From Trinickia terrae (GTDB lineage: Bacteria; Pseudomonadota; Gammaproteobacteria; Burkholderiales; Burkholderiaceae): 64,000 nucleotides of DNA. A model generated the notes under the pieces. That model saw only the letters and a list, made by a program, of their open reading frames with translations, searched no databases and was not told the DNA's origin. Both the position numbers and the translations under genes were made by a program. How positions within the stretch are numbered: position 1 is the stretch's first letter; every line of letters starts with the position of its first letter. Positions 19,804 to 29,136 of the stretch are shown here, piece after piece. The stretch is from positions 186,001 through 250,000 of the forward strand of contig NZ_SWJE01000009.1 in NCBI RefSeq assembly GCF_005144415.1, in the 5' to 3' direction.

Positions 19804-20715
19804 ATGCATATATCCAGAGTCGATCTGAACCTCTTCGTCGTGCTCGAATGCATCTATGCGCAAGGCGGCATCACGCGGGCGGCGGAGCAGCTGAACCTGA
19901 GCCAGTCGGCGATCAGCCATGCGCTGAACCGCCTGCGCGAGCTGCTCGGCGACCCGCTCTTCGAGCGGCAGGGGCACGTGATGGTGCCGACGCCGTTCAC
20001 GCGCTCGATCATCGGCCGCGTGCGCGAGGCGCTGCGCACGTTCGAGCTGACGCTGCACGAGACCAACCAGTTCGACGTCGAATCGACGACCAAGCGTTTC
20101 TCGCTCGGCGTGCGCGACGTGCTCGAATCGGTCGTGCTGCCGCCGTTGATGAAGCACGTGGTCGACCATGCGCCGGGGATCGACATCGCGTCCGTCCAGA
20201 ATGACCGGCGCACGCTGGAGTCGGACCTGCAATCGGGCGCGCTCGACGCCGCGATCGACGTCGTGCTGTCCATTCCCCAAACCGTGCGCAGCGAACGCCT
20301 CGCCTCGGACGAATTCGTCGTGCTGAGCCGCCGCGGCCATCCGCGCGTGGGCCGCAGGCTCTCGCTGCAAACCTATGTTGCGGAGCAGCACGTGCTCGTC
20401 TCGAGCCGGCGCCGCGGGCCGGGGATCGAGGATATCGAGCTCGTGAAACTCGGCCTGCAGCGGCGCGTGCGGCTGCGCTGCATCCACTACTTCGCGGCCT
20501 GCCGCGTCGTGAGCCAGACCGACCTGCTGCTCACGATGCCGGGCCGCTATGCGCGGCTCCTCAACGCGCTGTTCGACAACCAGATGCATCCGTGCCCGCT
20601 CGATACCGCATCGGCCGACGCGTACCTCTACTGGCATGCGAACTCCGATGCCGACCCGGCCAACCGGTGGTTCCGGCAACGGCTCGTGGAAGCCTTCGCC
20701 GCGCCGCCAGGCTGA
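19804..20715 (+). CDS. LysR-family transcriptional regulator
   Basis: The protein has 303 residues. The N-terminal winged HTH is clear (Ala-Ala-Glu-Gln-Leu-Asn-Leu-Ser-Gln-Ser-Ala-Ile-Ser-His-Ala-Leu-Asn-Arg-Leu-Arg), followed by a periplasmic-binding-like effector domain from about residue 90. The N-terminus Asp-Leu-Asn-Leu-Phe-Val-Val-Leu and Asp-Pro-Leu-Phe-Glu-Arg-Gln-Gly place it in the NodD/PcpR-like branch. It is transcribed divergently from the beta-oxidation operon with 80 bases between starts, so it most likely controls that operon in response to a fatty-acid-derived ligand. Confidence 0.9.
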   Translation: MHISRVDLNLFVVLECIYAQGGITRAAEQLNLSQSAISHALNRLRELLGDPLFERQGHVMVPTPFTRSIIGRVREALRTFELTLHETNQFDVESTTKRFSLGVRDVLESVVLPPLMKHVVDHAPGIDIASVQNDRRTLESDLQSGALDAAIDVVLSIPQTVRSERLASDEFVVLSRRGHPRVGRRLSLQTYVAEQHVLVSSRRRGPGIEDIELVKLGLQRRVRLRCIHYFAACRVVSQTDLLLTMPGRYARLLNALFDNQMHPCPLDTASADAYLYWHANSDADPANRWFRQRLVEAFAAPPG

Positions 20716-20735
20716 TCTTCGGCAGCGCGCAATCG

Positions 20736-20760
20736 CGCGGGAGCCGACGTGGCTCTCGCG
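20736..20760. terminator. Possible terminator hairpin after the LysR gene
   Basis: CGCGGGAGCC-GACGT-GGCTCTCGCG forms a 10-bp stem with one G-T pair, 20 bases after the LysR stop. There is no T-tract, so it may act only as an mRNA 3' structure. Confidence 0.4.
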
Positions 20761-20825
20761 TCCATCGTCCTGCGCGAGCCGCGTCGCGCTCAAGGGCGAG
20801 ATCCTTTCGACTCGAAGCGTGGTAT

Positions 20826-21119
20826 TCAACACGCGTCCTGACGGTCAGCGTTCAGCGTCGCCAGAAACAAGTTGGTCAATTCCAGCAGCGTTACGTGATA
20901 TTGGCCTGGCATCGCAATGTCGTCGGCACACGCCATCGCGTCTTCAATTCCATCGCGGAACGCCTTTTCGATCTCGACGCGCTGCAGCGGCGTCAGGTGC
21001 GGCAACGTCGCATCGAGCAGCTTGCTCATGACAACGACCTGCGCCCCCATTCGCGCGACGCGCTCGGCATTCACCGCCATGGTCTGCTTCAGTGCTTCCA
21101 TCCGTTTGAAAAACGTCAT
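20826..21119 (-). CDS. Small helical protein of unknown function
   Basis: The protein has 97 residues. It is predicted all-helical, with heptad-like spacing (Met-Glu-Ala-Leu-Lys-Gln-Thr-Met ... Val-Val-Met-Ser-Lys-Leu-Leu-Asp) and no signal or membrane segment. I do not recognise the family. It follows the chemoreceptor gene by 83 bases in the same direction, so it may be an accessory factor of that receptor, or be unrelated. Confidence 0.55.
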   Translation of the reverse strand: MTFFKRMEALKQTMAVNAERVARMGAQVVVMSKLLDATLPHLTPLQRVEIEKAFRDGIEDAMACADDIAMPGQYHVTLLELTNLFLATLNADRQDAC

Positions 21120-21202
21120 CGTCCTTCATTCACTCCAAGCCATGCCCGAGCGAGGGCGACCAGGCACGTGCGCACGCCTTGATCCGGTCGCCCCCGCCTC
21201 CG

Positions 21203-22939
21203 TTAAAACGTCTCCCACGCCTCTTCCGCGCTGTCCGCAGGCGTGACCGCAACTGCGCCCGCCGCAGCGCCGGACAGACGCGCGACGGCCTTCGTTGCCG
21301 TGCGCGGCCGCGCTACCTTGCGCTCGCCCAAGCGCGGTCGGCCTTGCGGCACGGCTGTTCGCGGCACGGAAGCGGACACGGCAGCCGCGGAGCCGGCGAT
21401 CTTGAACACGGACACCGCATCCTTCAGGTGGCTCGCCTGCTCTTCGAGCGACTGCGCGGCCGCGGCGGCCTCTTCGACAAGCGCCGCATTCTGCTGCGTC
21501 ACCTCGTCCATCTGCGAGACGGCCTGGTTGACCTGCTCGATGCCCCGGCTCTGCTCTTCGGAGGCCGCGGCAATTTCGCCGACGATGTCCGATACCTGCT
21601 TGATCGCCTGCTTGACCTGCCCCATCGTCGTGCCGACGTCCGCCGCCTGCTTCGCGCCATCCTGGATCATCGTCACAGATGACTCGATCAGGTCCTTGAT
21701 TTCCCTGGCCGCTGCCGACGAGCGCTGAGCCAGGCTGCGCACCTCGCTTGCCACCACCGCGAAGCCGCGCCCCTGCTCCCCCGCGCGCGCCGCTTCCACT
21801 GCGGCATTCAGCGCCAGAATGTTGGTCTGGAACGCGATGCCTTCGATCACCCCGGTGATCTCCGAGATCTTGGTCGAACTGCCGCTGATCTGACCGATCG
21901 TCTGCACCATTCCCTGCACCGCGTCGTTGCCTTCATCGGCCATGTCCGTCGCTCGCGTGGCCAGCGCATTGGCCTGCCGCGCGTTGTCGGCGTTCTGCTT
22001 CACCGTCTCCGTCAACTGCGTCATGCTGGCCGCCGTTTGTTCCAGCGAGCTCGCCTGCTCTTCCGTCCGCGCCGACAGGTCCGCGTTGCCGCTTGCGATT
22101 TGGCTGGAGGCCGTGGCTATGCCATCGGTGCCCGCTCGCACGCCCCCGACGATTTTCTGCAGGCTGTGGGTCATCGCCTTCAGGGCCGACATCAACTGCC
22201 CGATTTCATCGCGTGACGCCGCTTCAATGTGCGCCGTCAGATCCCCATCCGCGACTCGCGTCGCAACCAGCACGGCTTGATTCATCGGGCGGGACACAAT
22301 GCGTGCAAGCCATGTTGCAAGCAACAGACCCATTGCAAGGTTTCCGGCGAGCAAAGCAAAAATCCAGCCGCGTGCCGACGCATAGGTCGCAGCGGCACTC
22401 GCAGCCGATTGCACGCCGCGCGCTTCGTTGAGCTTCACCATGTCGTCGATCTGGCTGTTGAGCTCCCGGTAAAGCACCGTGGACTCGGCTCTGATGAGCA
22501 AGCGCGCCTCTTCTTTCTTCCTGGCGGTGGAGAGTTCGATGACCTTCCTGTCCTCGGCCACATAAGCGGCCAGTGTCTTCTCGAACTGCTGTGACAAAGT
22601 TCGATCTTTCCCGCCGGCATCGAGCGCGTCATAGGCCTCGTGATATTTCCTGAGTTCGTCTGCTCGCACGTCGAGACTCTTCGCTTCATCCAGAAGGTCG
22701 TCGTCCTCGCTCGCGAGAATGTGTTGGAGTTCCGAGAGGCGATAGCGTGCCAGCGTGACCTTCATTTTCAGCGCATTGCTGATGGCCGGCAGCCAGTTCG
22801 TGGCGATTTCCGACGATGTGTTGCTAACCGCGGACAACTGATAGATAGAGACGGCCCCGATCAACGAAGTCAATGCCAGCACAACCAGGAAGGCTGTCAC
22901 GAGCTTGCTGGCTATCTTTAAGTCGTAGAAGAATTTCAT
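21203..22939 (-). CDS. Methyl-accepting chemotaxis protein (4-helix-bundle sensor)
   Basis: The protein has 578 residues. A first membrane segment at about residues 10-32 is followed by a periplasmic four-helix-bundle sensor (about 35-185), a second membrane segment (about 190-212), a HAMP domain and a long signalling coiled coil. The hairpin tip contains [20 protein letters not shown]. It ends Glu-Ala-Trp-Glu-Thr-Phe, the pentapeptide tether for CheR/CheB methylation enzymes. The start lies 12 bases after the porin stop, so porin and receptor are probably one transcript. The ligand is unknown. Confidence 0.93.
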   Translation of the reverse strand: MKFFYDLKIASKLVTAFLVVLALTSLIGAVSIYQLSAVSNTSSEIATNWLPAISNALKMKVTLARYRLSELQHILASEDDDLLDEAKSLDVRADELRKYHEAYDALDAGGKDRTLSQQFEKTLAAYVAEDRKVIELSTARKKEEARLLIRAESTVLYRELNSQIDDMVKLNEARGVQSAASAAATYASARGWIFALLAGNLAMGLLLATWLARIVSRPMNQAVLVATRVADGDLTAHIEAASRDEIGQLMSALKAMTHSLQKIVGGVRAGTDGIATASSQIASGNADLSARTEEQASSLEQTAASMTQLTETVKQNADNARQANALATRATDMADEGNDAVQGMVQTIGQISGSSTKISEITGVIEGIAFQTNILALNAAVEAARAGEQGRGFAVVASEVRSLAQRSSAAAREIKDLIESSVTMIQDGAKQAADVGTTMGQVKQAIKQVSDIVGEIAAASEEQSRGIEQVNQAVSQMDEVTQQNAALVEEAAAAAQSLEEQASHLKDAVSVFKIAGSAAAVSASVPRTAVPQGRPRLGERKVARPRTATKAVARLSGAAAGAVAVTPADSAEEAWETF

Positions 22940-22951
22940 GATTGCGTGACC

Positions 22952-24070
22952 TTAGAAGTTGTGTTTCAGCCCGACAATGAATCCGGAAACGCCGGCCCCC
23001 GCATCGGTTGGATTGCCTTTCAGTCCATTGACTCCCAACTGGTAGGTGGCATTCGCCTCGTTGTTGATCCGCACGAAGCCGGTGTAAAGCGACGTCCGCT
23101 TGGACAGGTAGTAGGTGTAGCTGAGCTCGAACATGCTGGCGCCGGTTTGCGACGCACCGGGCTTGTCGAGGCTGCCGTTGCCGGCCCGGCCATAGAACGC
23201 GTACGCTTTTCCTGCGCCGATGGTCTGCGTGACGGACGCGCCCCAGAAGTTGCGCTTGACCGTCCCGCCGGCATAGTCGGCGCTTAACGTGCTGAATACC
23301 AGTGCGGCATAGGTATGTCCGAGGGTAATGCCGCCGGTGAGAAGGTATGTGGTGTCGTCCAGGCCTTCGCCGCGTACGCTGAAATTGCGCTGCGTCGCGA
23401 GTGCTGCCTTGATCCTGCCGTCTACGTAGACAATATCGCCGCCGACGTTGTAGGGAACGAAGCCCGGGTTCTGGCCTTTCGGCCGTGCGTACATGATGTC
23501 GACGTAGGCATTGCCCAGCTTCGGCGATTCATACTTGATCGCATTCGGCATGGTGTCGTTCATCGTCGGCAAGCCGTTGTTGATGCCGGCGTTGCTCCCG
23601 CCGTAAGCGTCACCCGAGTTGTTGTTGATGATCGCCTGCGTGCTCAGGATGCTGGTCACCCCAGTCGCGGCGTTGCCGTAGAAACCCTTGATTTCGTCGA
23701 TAGGCGGATCCATGTTGCCGAGCTTGATCGCGCCGAAGTCACTGCGCAGCCCCACAAACGTTTCGCGGGCTGCGAACGCACCGGTCCCGTTGCTCGCGTT
23801 GACCTTGCTTTCGATCTGGAAAATTGCCGACAGCCCCCCGCCCAAGTCTTCGCCCCCGCGAACCCCGAATCGGGAGGAGTTGGAATTGAGGCGCGTCGCA
23901 GCGACACGTCGGCCGTTGCTCGTCGTTTCGACGTAGTCGATATCGTCGTTGACGATTCCATAGAGCGCGGTGTAGTTGCCCGTCGACTCTTCATAGCGGT
24001 CTGCGTATGCCGTGCCACTCGATAGACAACCGATCGCGGCGAGCGATATCCCGGATATCTTTCTTTTCAA
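22952..24070 (-). CDS. Gram-negative porin (OmpC-like, Burkholderiales type)
   Basis: The protein has 372 residues. It is a trimeric outer-membrane diffusion porin. It begins Lys-Arg-Lys, has a hydrophobic signal peptide ending Ser-Gly-Thr-Ala-Tyr-Ala, continues with Ala-Leu-Tyr-Gly-Ile-Val, Ser-Ser-Arg-Phe-Gly-Val-Arg-Gly and Glu-Asp-Leu-Gly-Gly-Gly-Leu, and ends in the OMP signal Val-Gly-Leu-Lys-His-Asn-Phe. I chose TTG 24070 because AGGGGGG stands seven bases upstream and it gives a normal signal peptide; the frame is open to 24103. The dyad at 24125-24151 may regulate it. The chemoreceptor gene follows at once. Confidence 0.88.
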   Translation of the reverse strand: MKRKISGISLAAIGCLSSGTAYADRYEESTGNYTALYGIVNDDIDYVETTSNGRRVAATRLNSNSSRFGVRGGEDLGGGLSAIFQIESKVNASNGTGAFAARETFVGLRSDFGAIKLGNMDPPIDEIKGFYGNAATGVTSILSTQAIINNNSGDAYGGSNAGINNGLPTMNDTMPNAIKYESPKLGNAYVDIMYARPKGQNPGFVPYNVGGDIVYVDGRIKAALATQRNFSVRGEGLDDTTYLLTGGITLGHTYAALVFSTLSADYAGGTVKRNFWGASVTQTIGAGKAYAFYGRAGNGSLDKPGASQTGASMFELSYTYYLSKRTSLYTGFVRINNEANATYQLGVNGLKGNPTDAGAGVSGFIVGLKHNF

Positions 24071-24450
24071 GATCCCCCCTCTTGCCAATAACCAGAAAAA
24101 CAAATAAAAGCGATATGAATAATTGGCATTTCAATCAATCATCGAAATGCCGATTTTTCAAAAATTGGAATTAATTTCAAAACTCGCAACGAGAGTCAAA
24201 TCGCAGCAAGTTCTTGTTTACGTCCACATCCGGCGAAGCTTGAGTGCACATGACGAAATAAGGCGGGAAATAAGCGGGCGTGATGAATTTGCTTTTTGCG
24301 CATTACCATATGAAATCCTTCATATTTCTTTCTTCACAAAGGAAATCAAAAAGTATTTCCTTTTTTTGAGTAAGAAAAACCTTATATCAGGCGTCAGCAT
24401 GGGCCTAGGTGAGAAATGGAGTCTTCGTCGAAATTAAAAAACAAAGCTGA
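24071..24450. other. AT-rich promoter region of the porin gene, with a dyad
   Basis: The stretch is much richer in A and T than its surroundings. It holds an inverted repeat GGCATTTC (24125-24132) / GAAATGCC (24144-24151), about 55 bases upstream of the porin start, which is a plausible operator. A 104-codon open frame on the plus strand looks random and is not called. Confidence 0.4.
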
Positions 24451-24590
24451 AACGACGCATTCGGCCATGCACAAATATTCCGTCCACTCGTGGTGGCCGC
24501 CGCATGGCAGCGCGGCGACATCGACGCGTCCTACATCTGGGAACCGGTGCTCGCGAAAGTGAGGCAGAACGGCTGCCGCACCTCTAGCTG
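24451..24590 (+). pseudogene. TauA-like taurine ABC transporter binding protein, remnant
   Basis: In the frame ending at the TGA 24588-24590, the residues Val-Ala-Ala-Ala-Trp-Gln-Arg-Gly-Asp-Ile-Asp-Ala-Ser-Tyr-Ile-Trp-Glu-Pro-Val-Leu match the central motif of TauA-family periplasmic binding proteins. Only about 40 codons remain, with no start and a premature end, so the rest of a sulfonate-uptake gene has been lost here. The flanking AT-rich DNA suggests a deletion or replacement event between the porin and the ligase operon. Confidence 0.6.
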
Positions 24591-24750
24591 ACCTTGCTTC
24601 TCGCGCGGCAAAGCCCGTGCGGCGGGCGCTCTTCGCATCGACGGTCCGCCATCGTCCCAAACGAACCGGCAAAGCGGACCAATCGAACCTTCCGTCGGCA
24701 AAGCACGCTCGGTACGCTGCCTCACGTGACCAGAGGAACCGAGAGGCCCC

Positions 24751-26454
24751 ATGGAAGACCCGTGCTGGATCAAGTCCTATCCGACCGGCGTGCGCTGGAA
24801 CATCGAGATCGAGCCCATGCCCGTGCAGCAGCTGCTCGACGATACCGCGGCCCGATGGCCTGATAAACCGGCACTGCAGTTCGAGGGGAAACGCCTGAGC
24901 TTTGCCGAGCTGCTCGCGCTCTCCAACCGCGCGGCCAAGGGCCTGCAACGGCTCGGGGTCGGGCCGGGCGTGCACGTCGGCCTGCACTTGCCGAATACCC
25001 CGCACCACGTGATCGCTTTCTTCGGCATCCTCAAAGCGGGCGGCACCGTGGTCAACTATTCGCCGCTCGACGCGTCGACAGTGCTCGAGCACAAGATCCA
25101 GGACAGCTGCACCGACATCCTGTTCACGCTCGATTCCGCATCGCTGTATCCGCAGATGGCGCAGATGCTCGACACGACGCGGCTGAAACGGTTGATCGTC
25201 GGCACGGTCGTGGAGATGACCGACGGCTCCGATAGCGCCGTGGAACGCGTCGCCGCCTATGGTCCGCGTGCCGAGATACGGTGGGACGGCCGGCACCTGA
25301 GCTTCGCGCAGCTGCTCGACAACGACGGCGGCTTTGTCCCGCGTGCGATTCCCGACCCGCTTCACGCGCTCGCCGTCCTGCAATACACCGGCGGCACAAC
25401 CGGCCTGCCGAAAGGCGCGATGCTGTCGCATGCGAATCTCGTCGCCGCGGTCGCCCAGCTTCGCGAAACCATGCAGGGCGAGCCGCCGGTGCTGACGGAA
25501 GGCGAGGAACGCATCCTCGCCGTCCTGCCGCCGTTCCATATCTACGCGCTGACCGTGAACATGCTGTTCGGCATACTCAATGCGGCCGAGATCATCCAGC
25601 ATGCGCGCTTCGACGCCGCCGCCGTGCTCGCCGATATCGAACGGCACAAGGTGACCTGCTTCCCGGGCGTGCCGACGATGTTCACCGCCCTGCTCAATCA
25701 CCCCGGCATCGGACGATGCGACCTCACCTCGCTCAAGTTCTGCAACTCCGGCGGCGCGCCGCTGCCGCAGGAGGTCGCGCAGCGCTTCTCGGCGCTCACG
25801 GGCTGCGCGCTGATCGAAGGCTGGGGCATGACCGAAACCACGGCGACGGGCACCTACACGCCGGTGCGCGGCGTCCACAAGGCAGGCTCGTGCGGCCTGC
25901 CCCTGCCCGGCATCACGATCCGCATGCTCGATCTCAGCACGCCCTCGCGCTACGTGCCGCGCGGCGACACCGGCGAGATCTGCATCAAGGGGCTCAACGT
26001 GACGAGCGGCTACTGGAACAACCGCTCCGCCACCGACGACATGACGACCTTCGACGGCTTCATGCGCACCGGCGATGTCGGCCACATGGATGAAGACGGC
26101 TATGTCTTCATCGTCGACCGCACCAAGGACATGCTGCTGTGCAGCGGCTACAACGTCTACCCGCGCGTGCTGGAGGAGGCGATCTACCAGCATCCGGACG
26201 TCTACGAGGCGGCGGTGGTCGGCATCCCGGATGCGTACCGCGGACAGTCGCCGAAAGCCTTCGTCGTGCTCAAGGCTGGCGCGCCGCCGCTCGCGCTCGC
26301 CGAGCTTCAGGCGTTCCTGAAAGACAAGCTCGGCAAGCACGAGATGGTGCAGGCGCTGGAAATCCGCGAGGCGCTGCCCAAGACGCCCGTCGGCAAGATT
26401 TCCAAGAAGGAGCTGCGCAACGAGCAGAAGACGGCCGCTGCGGGCCTGGAGTAA
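24751..26454 (+). CDS. AMP-binding acyl-CoA ligase
   Basis: The protein has 567 residues. It is an adenylate-forming enzyme that activates a carboxylic acid to its CoA ester. The P-loop Tyr-Thr-Gly-Gly-Thr-Thr-Gly-Leu-Pro-Lys-Gly-Ala is at about residue 212, Gly-Trp-Gly-Met-Thr-Glu-Thr at about 358, the hinge Thr-Gly-Asp-Val-Gly and Asp-Arg-Thr-Lys-Asp-Met near 435-455, and the catalytic lysine in Pro-Lys-Thr-Pro-Val-Gly-Lys-Ile near the end. The substrate is probably a medium or long fatty acid or a dicarboxylate. It is followed by a transporter and a porin in the same direction, suggesting uptake and activation of one organic acid. Confidence 0.88.
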   Translation: MEDPCWIKSYPTGVRWNIEIEPMPVQQLLDDTAARWPDKPALQFEGKRLSFAELLALSNRAAKGLQRLGVGPGVHVGLHLPNTPHHVIAFFGILKAGGTVVNYSPLDASTVLEHKIQDSCTDILFTLDSASLYPQMAQMLDTTRLKRLIVGTVVEMTDGSDSAVERVAAYGPRAEIRWDGRHLSFAQLLDNDGGFVPRAIPDPLHALAVLQYTGGTTGLPKGAMLSHANLVAAVAQLRETMQGEPPVLTEGEERILAVLPPFHIYALTVNMLFGILNAAEIIQHARFDAAAVLADIERHKVTCFPGVPTMFTALLNHPGIGRCDLTSLKFCNSGGAPLPQEVAQRFSALTGCALIEGWGMTETTATGTYTPVRGVHKAGSCGLPLPGITIRMLDLSTPSRYVPRGDTGEICIKGLNVTSGYWNNRSATDDMTTFDGFMRTGDVGHMDEDGYVFIVDRTKDMLLCSGYNVYPRVLEEAIYQHPDVYEAAVVGIPDAYRGQSPKAFVVLKAGAPPLALAELQAFLKDKLGKHEMVQALEIREALPKTPVGKISKKELRNEQKTAAAGLE

Positions 26455-26554
26455 GCGCTGAAGCGCCAACTCCCATCGACCTAGGTCTAGCGGACCTCGC
26501 GTATCGCGCGGGCCAATGCAAACAAGACAGCCCGCATAGAACAGGAGACAAAAC

Positions 26555-27898
26555 ATGAACCCCAGTGCGGCCACGCAGACCCCGCCATCGCGTTCGTCCA
26601 CCCGCACGCCCGCCGATGCGGTGTTCTCGAAGATCAGCTGGCGCATTCTTCCGGTGCTGCTGCTCGCCTACATGATCGCGTACCTCGACCGCATCAACAT
26701 CGGCTACGCGCAATTGCAGATGAAGCACACGCTGCCGTGGGGCGAAGCGGTCTATGGCCTTGGCGCAGGCATTTTCTTCATCGGCTATTTCCTGTTCGAG
26801 GTGCCGAGCAACCTGCTGCTCGAAAAGTTCGGCGCGCGCAAGACGCTGTTGCGCATCATGGTCCTGTGGGGCATCGCCGCCACCGCGATCCTCTTCGTCA
26901 AGACGCCGGGGCAGTTCTACTTCGCGCGCTTCCTGCTCGGCACGTTCGAGGCGGGCTTCTTCCCCGGCGTCATCCTGTACTTCACCTATTGGTATCCGCC
27001 GGCGCGGCGCGGCCAGGCGATCGCGATCTTCATGTCGGCGACGACGATCACCGGCGTCCTGGCCGGCCCGGTGAGCGGCGCGATCCTCAAGTATCTCGAC
27101 GGCGTCAACGGCTGGCATGGCTGGCAATGGCTGTACCTGCTCGAAGGACTGCCGGCCCTGCCGGTCGGCGTGCTGCTGTTCCTGCGGCTCGACGACAAGC
27201 CGGCCGACGCGGCATGGCTGTCGGCGGCGGAGAAGACGCTGGTCCACGACAGCCTCGTGCAGGGCGCCGCGCACGCCGCGAACGTCACGGCAGCGACGCG
27301 CTCCCAGCTGCTGCGCGATTCGCGCGTCTGGCTGCTCTCGCTCGTCTACTTCCTGCTGCTCGGCGCGACCTACATGATCGTGTTCTGGATGCCGACGCTG
27401 ATCCAGAGCTGGGGCCTCAAGGACGTGCTGCTCGTGAGCGTGCTCACCGCCATTCCCAACGCATGCGGCGTGGCCGGGATGATCGTGCTCGGGCGCAGCT
27501 CCGACAGACGCCGCGAACGGCAGCGGCACTTCGCGGCCGCCGTCGTCATCGCGGCCGCCGGCCTCTGGATGACGACGCTGCTGAACGGCAGCCTGATCGG
27601 CTCGTTGATGGCGCTGTCGTTCGGCGCGATCGGCATCGCCTCCGCGACGCCGCTCTTCTTCGCGCTCGTCAGCGAACGCCTGACTGCCGCCAAGGCCGCC
27701 GCCGGCATCGCGCTCATCAGCAGCCTCGGCAACCTCGGGCCGGCCGTCAGCCCGAGCCTCAACGGACTGATCGTGCAGCACACCGGCAGCACGCTCTACA
27801 GCATCTATCTCGTGGTCGCGCTGTATGTCGCAGCGGGCCTCGTCCTGCTGGTCGCGACACGGCGCGCCGGCGAGCCGTATCCGCAACACGCCGGCTGA
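26555..27898 (+). CDS. MFS transporter, anion:cation symporter type
   Basis: The protein has 447 residues with about twelve membrane helices. The first, Leu-Leu-Ala-Tyr-Met-Ile-Ala-Tyr-Leu-Asp-Arg-Ile-Asn-Ile-Gly, carries the Asp-Arg-x-Asn signature of the phthalate/tartrate/hexuronate permease group, followed by Gly-Tyr-Phe-Leu-Phe-Glu-Val-Pro-Ser-Asn. It would import a small organic acid with protons. It lies 100 bases after the ligase stop and 52 bases before the porin start. The substrate is presumably the acid activated by the ligase. Confidence 0.88.
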   Translation: MNPSAATQTPPSRSSTRTPADAVFSKISWRILPVLLLAYMIAYLDRINIGYAQLQMKHTLPWGEAVYGLGAGIFFIGYFLFEVPSNLLLEKFGARKTLLRIMVLWGIAATAILFVKTPGQFYFARFLLGTFEAGFFPGVILYFTYWYPPARRGQAIAIFMSATTITGVLAGPVSGAILKYLDGVNGWHGWQWLYLLEGLPALPVGVLLFLRLDDKPADAAWLSAAEKTLVHDSLVQGAAHAANVTAATRSQLLRDSRVWLLSLVYFLLLGATYMIVFWMPTLIQSWGLKDVLLVSVLTAIPNACGVAGMIVLGRSSDRRRERQRHFAAAVVIAAAGLWMTTLLNGSLIGSLMALSFGAIGIASATPLFFALVSERLTAAKAAAGIALISSLGNLGPAVSPSLNGLIVQHTGSTLYSIYLVVALYVAAGLVLLVATRRAGEPYPQHAG

Positions 27899-27950
27899 AG
27901 CCCGGCCCTTTGATTCCATAACGACAGCATCGAACGAGGAGACAAGGCAG

Positions 27951-29042
27951 ATGTTCGCATTTCGACCTGCACGCACGTGCGCCACACTCGGCATGATCGG
28001 TATCTGCACGCTCGGCATGGCGCCGCTCGCGCGCGCGCAGAGCAGCGTCACGCTGTACGGGATCGTCGACGGCTCGCTGCTCTACACGAGCAAGACCATC
28101 GACTCCACCACCGGCGGCAACGCCGGCCATCAGTTTTCGTTCTCGTCGGGCGGCATCTCGTCGTCGCGCTTCGGCCTGAAAGGCAGCGAGGATCTCGGCG
28201 GCGGCGTGCGTGCGATTTTCACGCTCGAAAGCGGCTTCAACCTCGGCACCGGCGCGATCGGCGATTCGAACGGCAATTATTTCGGACGCCAGGCGTGGGT
28301 CGGGGTCAACGGCCGCTTCGGCACGATCAAGGCCGGCCTGCAATACTCGCCGTTCTTCACCGCGCTCTACGACACCGATCCGCGCGCCATGTCGCAGTTC
28401 GGCAGCGGCCTCATCACCTATCTCGACTCCGTGCTGGTGACGGGGCTGTTCAACCCGAATGCCGTGTCGTACACCTCGCCGGAAATCGCCGGCTTGCAAG
28501 GCAGCGCCATGGTGGCGCTCGGCGGCTCGGCCGGGTCGTACCAGGCCGGCCGGCAATACTCGGCGAGCGCCAGGTATCACTTCGGCGGCTTGATGCTCGA
28601 CGTGGCGTACTACAGCGGCAACGCGGGCGGCAGCGCGGCGTCGATTCCGGTCCCGAGCACGGTGGCGTTCGAAGGCCGCATGGCCGGCGCGAGCTATGCG
28701 ATCGGCAACCTGACCGCGAAAGCCTCATACGCCCTGTACAAGGTCGCCGGGTCCTTCGACAGCCGCGTCTATTCCGGCGGACTCGCCTACTCCGTCACGC
28801 CGTTCCTCAACCTCGACGCCGGTGTCTGGGTCACGCGCGACGGCAACAACAGCAACAATCACTCGATCCTCGCCGCGGCGGGCGCCGAATACAGCTTGTC
28901 CAAGCGCACGATGCTCTATGCGCAGGCCGGCTTCGTGAACAATCACGGCAGCATGGACACCGGCCTCGCGGTCAACGGCGCGTTGTACGGCACGAAAGGC
29001 TCGACGGTCGGCGTGGAGGCTGGCGTTCGACATACGTTCTGA
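27951..29042 (+). CDS. Gram-negative porin (OmpC-like)
   Basis: The protein has 363 residues. A signal peptide ends at Leu-Ala-Arg-Ala followed by Gln-Ser-Ser-Val-Thr-Leu-Tyr-Gly-Ile-Val-Asp-Gly, the standard first strand. Ser-Ser-Arg-Phe-Gly-Leu-Lys-Gly-Ser-Glu-Asp-Leu-Gly-Gly-Gly and the last strand Gly-Val-Arg-His-Thr-Phe confirm the family. ATG 27951 has GAGGAGA upstream; the open frame to 27825 overlaps the transporter gene and is ignored. It completes a ligase-transporter-porin set, and a strong hairpin follows. Confidence 0.9.
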   Translation: MFAFRPARTCATLGMIGICTLGMAPLARAQSSVTLYGIVDGSLLYTSKTIDSTTGGNAGHQFSFSSGGISSSRFGLKGSEDLGGGVRAIFTLESGFNLGTGAIGDSNGNYFGRQAWVGVNGRFGTIKAGLQYSPFFTALYDTDPRAMSQFGSGLITYLDSVLVTGLFNPNAVSYTSPEIAGLQGSAMVALGGSAGSYQAGRQYSASARYHFGGLMLDVAYYSGNAGGSAASIPVPSTVAFEGRMAGASYAIGNLTAKASYALYKVAGSFDSRVYSGGLAYSVTPFLNLDAGVWVTRDGNNSNNHSILAAAGAEYSLSKRTMLYAQAGFVNNHGSMDTGLAVNGALYGTKGSTVGVEAGVRHTF

Positions 29043-29048
29043 TGGAGG

Positions 29049-29076
29049 ACGGGCCTCGCGTGTATGCGAGGCCCGT
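29049..29076. terminator. Hairpin terminator after the porin gene
   Basis: A perfect 11-bp stem ACGGGCCTCGC / GCGAGGCCCGT with loop GTGTAT starts six bases after the porin stop. The following T-tract is weak. Confidence 0.65.
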
Positions 29077-29085
29077 GACTCGACT

Positions 29086-29114
29086 TTGACAACCTTCCCG
29101 CAGTAAGCTAATCG
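29086..29114 (+). promoter_or_regulatory. Sigma-70-type promoter of the molybdoenzyme gene
   Basis: TTGACA (29086-29091), a 17-base spacer and TAATCG (29109-29114) lie just upstream of the strong GGGGAGG ribosome site of the gene starting at 29137. Confidence 0.5.
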
Positions 29115-29136
29115 AACGCACCTCCGGGGAGGCGAC

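Noticed and set aside
24123-24437. 104-codon plus-strand open frame in AT-rich DNA
   Set aside because: Composition looks random, there is no ribosome site, and it overlaps the porin control region with its dyad.
24394-26646. 750-codon minus-strand open frame opposite the acyl-CoA ligase
   Set aside because: The plus strand has a complete adenylate-forming enzyme with all motifs; the opposite frame has none.
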